From contig NWUY0304710087.1 of assembly GCA_004151065.3 (NCBI GenBank), positions 1-14,392 on the forward strand: a DNA stretch of 14,392 nt, given 5' to 3'. This DNA is from Larix sibirica. Taxonomy: Eukaryota > Streptophyta > Pinopsida > Pinales > Pinaceae. Of this stretch, positions 7,308-14,392 are shown piece after piece (position 1 is the stretch's first letter; each line of letters opens with the position of its first letter). The translations under genes were made by a program, and so were the position numbers. The notes beneath the pieces were generated by a model. It saw only the letters and a program-made list of their open reading frames with translations, had not been told where the DNA came from and made no database searches.

Positions 7308-9064
7308 TTGGATCCATAATCCATCCTTGGTCGTGTTTAGAACATCATTTCCAATCCTTTTTCTTAGGTGTTTAGAGTAGGATTTGGTTGTGTTTGCTTG
7401 TTGTGTGTCGTCTTTTGGTCGCTGGTAAGCATCCTGGGAAACAAACTCTAATATTTTGTCGCAACCAAAAACACTCTGCTTCGTTTTGTAGTTTTGGGTC
7501 TCGAGCATGGGTTTCATAGAGAAATCAATGACCCTAGTTGCGACTTTCCCTTCAAAATCCACGACTTCGTAAAACCCGATTTTTTTGTGAAACTCGATTG
7601 GTTTCAATTTTGTAGTTTACCTGTTTGGTTTGGTTTTTTGTTTCGGGTTCATTTACAGTTCCATTTTTGTTGTTTGTAACATGTTTGGTTGTTGTAATAG
7701 TTTTTTTCTCTCCTTTCTAGACAATGTAGGTGAAGAAAAGGTCAAAAGGTCCAAGTATTTACCACCTTTAAGGTTATGCTTTGAAGTTACTTTTCAACTT
7801 TATTTTTTATATGTTTTAGCAAGTGTATTTACTGAATCAAGCATTTAGTTGACTAATTGGGTTTGTTTAAAACAAGTTCCTATTATTGGTTGAGAGCCTC
7901 TTTTATCTTCTTTGTAAATTCACCATTAGTTAGATACTCATTTTGCATGCATATCTGAAATTGTTATTGGCTTATTGGTAGTGTTACTTTGCTTCTTAGA
8001 AAATTTGTGGATTTTATTTCAAGAAAGGAATATCACTAGTTTTTAGTATTGAAAGTTATTTTCTCTTTCTCTTCATTACTTTACAAGCACTTACATTTCC
8101 TTGCAATTTTATTTATTTGTTGTAGACACTACTTGTGTACACACTTTTCACACCCTAATATCAACATCACTTGGTTCATGACCCCAAGTGGAGCCTTAAA
8201 ATCAATCCCTAATCGAACACATTAAATTGCCTCATTTGAGGGCCAAAATCATCTTCTAGTTAGGTTAGAACTTTAGGGATAGCCATCCAAATAACTCCAC
8301 TTAGTCTTATTACATTTGAGACATAGTGGTTGACATTTAGGGTACCAAAATATTCTTGTATTGGACACGGTCTAAGCTAGTCTATTAGCATGCCCATCTA
8401 TTCAAGGTAGTACGCATCAAGACTAGAACCCTAGGTCTGATTGGGGCACCTTTCCCTTTCAGTACCAAAGATCATTTGAATCGTGGATTTTAGCCGAAAG
8501 TGTAGAAAACCTACTAGACATGTCTGAGAACCAAGTATCCTAGCATCCATTCTACTAGGAATCTTACCAAAGGTGGCTCTTGTAGGTAGGAGGGCACCTA
8601 GGTCAGATAGCAGTGGGTCAACTAGAGATGCCCCGAGTGAACTTCTCTATAATGTCACATTCACACCTTCACTCGCTTGCTTGATGGGATTGAGACCATG
8701 TCCATGTTTAGTGTTTGGAAATCCCTTGGTCGACTTTCTACTTCTTTTTCAGCAATGGACTTTGAAACCCTATGTTTGAGAAAAACTTGAGAAATATTTA
8801 TTTTTTCACATCATTTTACTTTGTTGTAGTTCTCCTCTTAGGGCTAGTGTGCCTTTTCTCTTTATAGGGTGTTCATTTCCTATTTACTCTTTGTCTAGAT
8901 TATATCACTTTTTGCACCCACATTACACTTGTTGTTCAATTTAGCATCATTAATAGAATAGATATTGTTGATTTGAGTATTTCTTTCATTAGCCTTATTA
9001 TTGAGTTATCTAGTTGGATCAGTAGTCTTAGGTTGTGTCACCACAACTCCTTCGAGGTAATCTC
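7308..9064 (+). other. Long leader between primer site and gag
   Basis: About 1.75 kb separate the primer site from the first gag-like codons. Short frames occur at 7494-7679, 7630-7848 and, on the minus strand, 7224-7607, but none shows a recognisable motif. The most protein-like stretch is 8573-8779, listed separately. Long leaders are usual in Tat-type elements; here part of the length could also be later insertions. Confidence 0.5.
8573..8779 (+). CDS. Small unidentified leader ORF
   Basis: A 68-codon frame on the plus strand with the N-terminal region GRRAPRSDSSGSTRDAPSEL followed by a hydrophobic C-terminal half. It lies 290 bases before gag in a locally GC-richer part of the leader. 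It could be a remnant of a 5' gag extension, a leader peptide or chance. No family is recognised. Confidence 0.2.
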   Translation: MALVGRRAPRSDSSGSTRDAPSELLYNVTFTPSLACLMGLRPCPCLVFGNPLVDFLLLFQQWTLKPYV

Positions 9065-10819
9065 ATGGAATTTGAGGATGTCCCCCTCTTTATGAGATTT
9101 ACGACCAAACCATTAGTCCACCTTAGTGTGTGATAGTCGAGCAGCCTTCATCCCCTCTTGGTTTCCCTTCGAAATCCCATGATTCAGGATCCTCACATCC
9201 TAGATCGCCCTCCTCTCCTCATACCCCTATCCCCTTACATAACCCAACATCAAATATGTCTAGTGATATCCTTCTTTTTGGTGGAGGTCCCACCAATTGG
9301 ACTAACCCAAATCATCCCCTTAAAGAGAATGTCAATGCTAATGTTGGTACCTTAACTACCTCCACCATTATGCCTAATATGAGCCTCCCATTTATGGCTA
9401 TTCTTAACCTTCTGGACCTAGCAATATTAACCAATGACCCCATTAGGCATGATGCTACATGGCCCACAATGCCAACCAAGCTCCCTTTAGTCATCCCAAA
9501 GTTTGAGGGAAGGAAGATGAAGACCACCAGAACCATATAATGTCCTTTCATCTATGGCACTCCCCTAATAGCATCATCAATGATTCCATTCATTTATTGT
9601 TGTTCTATAGTACCTTGACTAGAGTGACCGCTAAGTGGTACATCGAGTAGCCAATCAAGATACATCCCAATTTTGTGTCCTAGCTTCCACTTTTCTAACG
9701 TTTTTCCAGTTGCCTATCTATTATGATGAGGGAGTCAATATCCTTTTATCATGTCAATATAACTCATCTACCCATATCATCGACCACATCCACGAATGGC
9801 AATGATTAAGGAGTCTTTGTAAAATTAAGCTCGATGACCACATCTACTTAGATTGGTTCTTAAAATCCATTCTCCCCACTATAGCTAAAGACGTGTTCTC
9901 ATAACGTTCATAAACTAAAGAGGAAGAAATCCTCAAAGCTCAGTAGTATGACCTCATTTATTCCTAGTCCAGGTACCTTTACACGATCATCCCTAATGCC
10001 CTCGAAGTGACTCGATGCGCAAAGATCAGCCAGAGAATCCCATGTTGTTGATGGCGTTATTAGTTCTATAACATCTGATTTAAATCCATACCCTCCATTC
10101 CCTTCCCCTTCAAGCAATTACTCATAGCCTAAGTGTTGAGCAACATCATTAGGGACCACCCTCAACACCCTACTATACCCATGACCATTCGTGTTCATCC
10201 TCACACCCAGGAACGACTACCTCTTATATGTCTCCGCCTTTGGCCTCCCACATTCATGGTCCCTCGTGTAGTAGTATTATGTGTGGTAGTGCTTCTACTA
10301 GATATGTGAACCCTTCAGGCCATCAACCCTTACTACCCATTCCTTGGTCCTTTGCTTCCCCCCAGTGCAGCTACACCCTACGACTCTCCCTTTTCCTCAT
10401 GGGAAAGTGTATGCTCAACAAAATATGCCTACACCTAATAACCAAAACGTACAATCAAACATTAATAAGAATAACAATAAGGGGACTAACAAAGGTAACA
10501 AACAACAATAGGAAGGTGGGGGCCAACCCCCCAACCCTCCTACCAACACTAGAGGTAATTTGAACCCCGCAAAACAAGATCCAAATATACCACCCAAGCA
10601 AGGTAAGAACCCTCAATTACAACCTAACCATATGTGTTCCTTTTGCGGGGTTTATGGACACTACACTCATCATTGTCTTCACTTTGCTAAGGCTTGGAAA
10701 CTATGGGATGAGGAAAAAAAACGTGAAGCTTCTAATGCTCCCCAAGGGAAAACCAACAATCCACCTCCTCATTCGGCCCAATCACAACCGATGGTCTTGC
10801 AAAATATCTTCCCATCACA
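9065..10819 (+). pseudogene. Tat-like gypsy gag, frameshifted
   Basis: An ATG at 9065 opens MEFEDVPLF, and the frame shifts at about 9130 to a Pro/Ser-rich N-terminus. This runs to LPLVIPKFEG near 9510. A shift at 9513 gives the capsid core with HIMSFHLWHSPNS and TAKWYIE. Another shift at 9704 gives STHIIDHIHEW, LDWFLKSILPTIAKD and, near 9930, EEEILKAQ. A low-complexity tail rich in N, Q and P follows in two frames (10313-10385 and 10395 on). The CCHC knuckle CSFCGVYGHYTHHC is intact at 10635-10676. At least nine in-frame stops interrupt the region, many at positions that look like former Gln or Trp codons. Gag would form the particle and bind element RNA. Confidence 0.8.
10635..10676 (+). 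other. CCHC zinc knuckle of gag
   Basis: The 14 codons have the exact spacing C-x2-C-x4-H-x4-C with all four ligands kept, unlike the copia knuckle at 2389. The frame around it (10395-10892) has only one stop, TAG at 10509. The knuckle would bind element RNA during packaging. Confidence 0.9.
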
Positions 10820-11362
10820 GGGGGTAGTCATAGCACATTCAATGATGTCATTGATAAGGTACCTTCCCCTATTCCATTGTCTAAAGGAATGATTTCAATC
10901 TATCAGATTTCATCCACCAGGAAAACCTCCTTGTCTTCCCCCTCCTCATCCACAACCACATCCATGGATGTGGGACCCTCTGATTTGTCCACTCTCTCCT
11001 TTAGAAATGATGAGGAAATTATGGAAGCCCTTACAATCCCTAAATTCCTATGGGATGATATGCACCACCATGCATGCTTCATCCCCAAGGAAGCTTCAAC
11101 CTCTATCCCACCTAATGACCAATTCTCCATTGAGTCTAAAGATTGCATTCCCCTTGGCAATGTTGATTTGTTCAAGAAATCGATCCATGATCTAGATGCC
11201 TTTAAAATAGGTAACATGGCCAATATATATCTCATCATCTAGGTGGACATTTCAGTTAAACCTGGTGTCACCGAGAACATACAATTGGGTGGTTCTTGTA
11301 CTCCCGAAAAGGTGTACGTCTATAAGGCAATTTTTCAAGAATTTTGTGATGTCTTTGCCTAG
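10820..11362 (+). pseudogene. Gag-pol junction with protease domain missing
   Basis: At a run of five G (10820-10824) the frame changes from that of the knuckle to that of RT. It continues as GGSHSTFNDVIDK, a Ser/Thr-rich stretch, then IPKFLWDDMHHH (about 11035) and NVDLFKKSIHDLDAF, a spacer that precedes RT in this group. Only about 60 codons separate the start of the protease-like region from the pre-RT spacer, against well over 100 expected. No convincing D-T/S-G site is present; a DVGPSDL peptide near 10966 lies in simple sequence and is not accepted. Stops are TAG 11240 and TAG 11360, the latter just before SYAEM. Confidence 0.6.
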
Positions 11363-12294
11363 TCTTATGCTGAAATGTCGGGAATGGACCCAACTATTGT
11401 TGAACACCATATTAATACTTTTCTAGATGTCGAACCTTTGCACAAAAAGCAGAGACCCATTCACCCTTCCAAAGCCCGAAGTGTTAAAGATGAGATCGAT
11501 AAATTACGGAATGCAAGATTCATTTATCCAATTGTCTATACCACATGGTTGTCCAACCATGTTCGAATCAACAAGAAGCAAGGAAAATTTTGTGTTCTTA
11601 TTGACTTCCATGATCTGAACAAAACATGGCCCAAGGACAACTTCCCCACCCACATAATCGATCAAATTATCGATGCATGTGATGGGCATGAGGTACTATC
11701 CTTCATGAATGGCTTCTCGAGGTATAACCATATTCAAATACATCAACAGTATTAGTATAAAATTGCCTTCACAACTCCCCGAGGGACGTTCCCTTATCAA
11801 TTCATGCCATTCAGACTCAAGAATGATGGAGTTACACTCTAGTGTTCTATGTCACAACATGGTTGTTATTACCCTAGATTATTTGGATGACCTCACGGCT
11901 CATTCCAAGAAATGCTCATGGCACCTACAAGATCTCTACAAGGATTTCCTTCGATGTCACAAGTACAGCATCCACTTGAATCCACTCAATTGTGTATTTT
12001 ACATCCCTATCAGATGCCTGTTAGGATTTATCATCTCCCAAAAATGGATCACCTTCGATCCTTTAAAGGTTCGGGCCATTCTTGAACTTCCCCCTCCTAA
12101 GACGTTGTGTCAATTGCAAAGTCTTCCAAACAAGGTGAACATCTTACATAATTTTATTCCAAATTATGCCATGAATTTTCATGGATTTTTTTGTTTTCTT
12201 CATTCTAACATCCCTTTCATATGGAACAAGCAATCTCAAGCTTCTTTTGATAACCTAAAACTTGCTCTTACTTTGGCTCCCTTGATTAACCCCC
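11363..12294 (+). pseudogene. Ty3/gypsy reverse transcriptase, Tat-like
   Basis: RT starts at SYAEMSGMDPTIVEHH and includes RPIHPSKA, DLNKTWPKDNFP, HEVLSFMNGFSRYNHIQI and, in another frame, DYLDDLTAH (YLDD 11880-11891). A connection domain ends near FIWNKQSQASFDNLKLAL. The first catalytic Asp is Asn (AAT at 11708-11710), while the YLDD pair is kept. Stops are TAG 11753 and TAG 11846. A frame change near 11850, with a few codons missing, separates the fingers/palm part from the YLDD part. RT would copy element RNA into DNA in the cytoplasmic particle. Placement in Tat rests on short motifs, not a tree. Confidence 0.85.
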
Positions 12295-12623
12295 CAAAAT
12301 TCACGAAGGATTTCATCATTTACATTTCAACATCACACTATGTTGTCTCTTGAGTGCTTGTTCAAGAGGATGTCAATCATCGGGAACATGTCATCTACTA
12401 TGTTAGTAAGAATTTATTTGGCCCTTCTATCCCATACCCCCATGAGTAAAAGTTATCTTTAGTCATCGTCTTTTCAATTCAAAAGTTCCCTCATTACATT
12501 CTTATGAGCAAAACCAGAGTCGTTACAAATTTGAATTCCATGTTATATCTCTTGAGTTGACGCCTCATACAAGGAAAGGTTACTAAGTGGATCATTATCC
12601 TTCAAGTATAAGACCTCAATTTT
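12295..12623 (+). pseudogene. Gypsy RNase H domain
   Basis: This continues in the YLDD frame with KDFIIYISTSHY, VLVQEDVNHREHVIYYVSK, IQKFPHYIL and KWIIIL, the usual order for the RNase H that follows RT in gypsy elements. Stops are TGA 12351, TAA 12447, TGA 12558 and TAA 12609. The expected first catalytic Asp is not evident in YISTSHY. Only about 300 bases lie between this domain and the integrase zinc module, which leaves no room for the extra archaeal-type RNase H known from many Tat elements. Confidence 0.75.
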
Positions 12624-13998
12624 GTGACCCCCAAGAGTAAAGAAGCTTTGGCCTTGGAAGAGTCAATTGTGGATTTACTTTTTGAAACCAGCCATCCCCT
12701 TATCAACAAAAATCTCATAGACAAACATTTATTCACCATCCCTTTGGGCGCCCCTTTGTATGTGGAGATCCTTATTTACTTACACACTCATAAGTTCAGA
12801 CCTCATCTCACCCGTGACAATTGTCATTGAATACGTCACCAAGCCCCTCAATACCTTCTTATCGATGATGTCCTATATCGATGGGGCATTGATATGATCT
12901 TGCGATGATGCCTTACTTTTGATGAAGTCGAGTGGGTTTTAAATGACTACCATTGTGGGGCTTGTGGTGGCAACCTTTCGGGCATGGCCACGTACCGAAA
13001 GATCATCTATGTCAATTATTATTGGCCCACTTTATTTTTTGATGCATCGAGGCAGTAAAGCATTGCCAAAATTGCCAACTCTTCACCCCCATGATGAGGA
13101 CACATCCTACCCCCTTGCACCCAGTTGTCACTTGACCCATTTTGCAAATGGGATATTGACTTCATGGAGTACAAGCCCGCACCGTCTGATGGCCATAAAT
13201 ACAACATAATCGATGTCGACTATTTCGTTAAATGGGAAGAAGCCATGTCAATATATAATAACATTACTGCAACTATGACCTACTTTTTCTTTAACCATGT
13301 TATAACTTGATTTGACGTCCCACGTCAATTGGTGTCTGATCATGATACACATTTTGAAGGAATCATGTGGAAGGAGTTATCTTACCATTTTGAAATTTGA
13401 GCACCAATTTTCCTCCAATTATTACCCTCAAGGAAATGGCCAAGTTGAGGTCATAAACAAGGTCCTCAAAACCATGTTTCAACGGACAGTGGACAATAAC
13501 AAGCCCAATTTGCATCACATTCTCTTCCCTACCCTCTAGGTGTATCGAACATCGACCAAAATCGTGACCAGGTTCACACAAATCGACCCAGTGCATGGTG
13601 TTGAATTTGTCTTACCAATTGAATGCAAAATTCCCTCTTTGCACGTTGTCGTTGAACTTTTACTAGACACCTTAGTGCTGGAACAACGTTTGATTGCCCC
13701 GCAACAAGTGGACGAGGAACGTTGTGCTACCCTCCAAAACATAGAAGCTTCCAAACAACATACGAAATCTCATTACAACAGTTACGTCCACCCATGCTCA
13801 TTCCATGAAGGTGATCTTGTTCTTTTTTACGACCAAGCCCGTGATAAACTTGGTCGAGGAAAGTTCAAGTCTCTCTAGCAAGGTCCCTTTGTCATTAAGC
13901 ATTGCCTCAACAAGGTGGCATACCTTCTTACTGGTCTAGATGGAAAACTATTAAAGAATCCTCATAATGATTTGTACCTCAAGAAATATTATCCATGA
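12624..13998 (+). pseudogene. Gypsy integrase with C-terminal GPY/F-like module
   Basis: A linker ends near LLIDDVLYRWG. The zinc module reads YHCGACGGN (12948-12974) and HCQNC (13061-13075); the second His is Asn. The core has Asp at 13158 (WDIDF), Asp at 13338 (SDHDTHF) and Glu at 13447 (GQVEV). The Asp-Glu distance is 35 residues plus one base, so the triad survives across a 1-base shift near 13400. The C-terminal part includes FVLPIECKIPSL, FHEGDLVLFYDQ, then QGPFVIKHCLNK and LYLKKYYP before TGA at 13996. Stops are TGA 12828, TGA 12906, TGA 13308, TAG 13537 and TAG 13876; the frame also shifts briefly between about 13048 and 13125. No chromodomain follows. Confidence 0.88.
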
Positions 13999-14110
13999 GA
14001 TCGACCCACCCTTTTTGTTTGTATTAGAGTTGTTTTCTATTTTTCCTTGCAAATGAGCCATATGATTTGTTCTCTTGTTCCTACCAGATTGATTGATATC
14101 CTCCCTATTA
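13999..14110 (+). other. Short 3' untranslated remnant of the gypsy element
   Basis: T-rich sequence after the pol stop. No plus-strand polypurine tract or LTR start of the gypsy element is found before the minus-strand LTR-like unit, so the 3' LTR is missing or lies beyond the window behind that insertion. Confidence 0.45.
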
Positions 14111-14378
14111 TGTTGGTTATGTTGATGACGCAAGTAGATATTTCCTAAATATTGCCTCAACAACATTGGTCATCTATTCCCCAGTGCATCCATTATCCGT
14201 GTGAGTGGTGTATGCCTCAATGATGTCAGGTAATAACTCTCGGATATTTTATTCATTCACCAAACATGTCTATATATACATTGCTTTCTGACCTTTGGTT
14301 TTCATGTTCCACAAGTCCGTTGGAGTCTTCACGAATCTTTGTCTTCTACAGTTACAAAACTACCCTAGGATTTTAACA
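14111..14378 (-). mobile_element. 3' LTR of a minus-strand retrotransposon (left end approximate)
   Basis: Read on the minus strand, a polypurine tract is followed directly by TGTTAAAATCC at 14378. Inside are a TATA box (tatatata, 14271-14278) and an AATAAA signal (14253-14248), in the order promoter then polyadenylation signal expected of an LTR. On the plus strand the unit ends taaca, and candidate starts with the matching tgttg are 14111 and 14120, giving about 260-268 bp. The body of this element should lie to the right of the window. Confidence 0.6.
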
Positions 14379-14389
14379 TTCCCCCCCTT
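14379..14389 (-). promoter_or_regulatory. Polypurine tract of the minus-strand element
   Basis: The minus strand reads aagggggggaa, 11 purines in a row, ending directly at the TGTTA of the LTR. In LTR retrotransposons this tract primes plus-strand DNA synthesis next to the 3' LTR. Confidence 0.6.
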
Positions 14390-14392
14390 AAT

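Larger units (their letters stand above)
6935..14110 (+). mobile_element. Degenerate Ty3/gypsy retrotransposon, Tat-like
   Basis: The order primer site, gag, (protease missing), RT, RNase H, integrase on the plus strand defines Ty3/gypsy. The RT peptides DLNKTWPKDNFP and the integrase C-terminal peptide LYLKKYYP resemble the plant Tat (OTA, non-chromovirus) group. No chromodomain follows the integrase. The left border is uncertain because the start of the 5' LTR is not recognised; the right border is set where a minus-strand LTR seems to begin. The 3' LTR of this element is not visible. All coding parts are broken. Confidence 0.75.

Noticed and set aside
9312-9551. Minus-strand open frames opposite gag (also 9908-10117 and 10415-10597)
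   Set aside because: They are antisense shadows of gag sequence that has a clear plus-strand reading.
10960-10990. DVGPSDL peptide as a protease active site
   Set aside because: It lies in a Ser/Thr-rich simple stretch and lacks the surrounding hydrophobic strands of a retropepsin.
10903-11238. 111-codon minus-strand frame
   Set aside because: Antisense to the gag-pol spacer, whose plus-strand frame continues into RT.
13901-14163. 13-bp direct repeat attgcctcaacaa at 13901 and 14151
   Set aside because: About one 13-base repeat is expected by chance in a window of this size, and it does not coincide with the inferred LTR ends.

Overview
This window looks like plant nuclear DNA from a large, repeat-rich genome. 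The evidence is layered, heavily mutated LTR retrotransposons of the two plant superfamilies (Ty3/gypsy and Ty1/copia), low GC, no intact long ORF and no recognisable host gene. A gymnosperm such as a conifer, cycad or Ginkgo would fit this density of old elements, but that is a guess. Bacterial features (operons, ribosome binding sites, CRISPR arrays) are neither expected nor seen.

Layout. (1) 1-882 is AT-rich noncoding DNA holding a diverged tandem duplication of about 365 bp per copy; copy 2 carries a perfect 20-bp palindrome. (2) 882-1740 is featureless AT-rich DNA. (3) 1745-2155 hides a broken minus-strand reading frame rich in Q/E/K. (4) 2130-3990 is a + strand Ty1/copia ruin: gag basic patch and zinc knuckle, a protease motif, the integrase core and the integrase-RT linker. 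It has no RT or RNase H. (5) 4103-4411 reads as an LTR followed by a decayed tRNA-iMet primer binding site, then a leader. (6) 4575-5262 holds two diverged copies of a purine-rich 230-240 bp repeat, followed by another LTR/U5-like stretch ending near 5563. (7) 5640-6365 on the minus strand is the C-terminal half of a Ty1/copia RT plus RNase H, which are the domains missing from the + strand piece. (8) From about 6935 to 14110 lies a + strand Ty3/gypsy element: end of a 5' LTR with a 39-bp tandem repeat, decayed tRNA-Asp primer site, leader of about 1.75 kb, gag, then RT, RNase H and integrase, ending at 13998. Its RT reads like the Tat (OTA, non-chromovirus) lineage. The protease domain appears deleted and there is no second RNase H. 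(9) At the right edge, a polypurine tract and LTR in minus orientation (about 14111-14389) mark the 3' end of another element whose body lies outside the window.

Nothing here can act as a working system. Every coding region is broken by several stops and frameshifts, and catalytic residues are lost in both RTs. The value of the window is as a record of transposon insertion, recombination and decay. Many premature stops fit C-to-T or G-to-A change, as expected for long-methylated plant heterochromatin. I found no novel gene system. The items most worth checking are the copia domains split between opposite strands, the body-LTR-primer-site junction, the protease-less Tat-like element and the minus-strand Q/E/K-rich frame.
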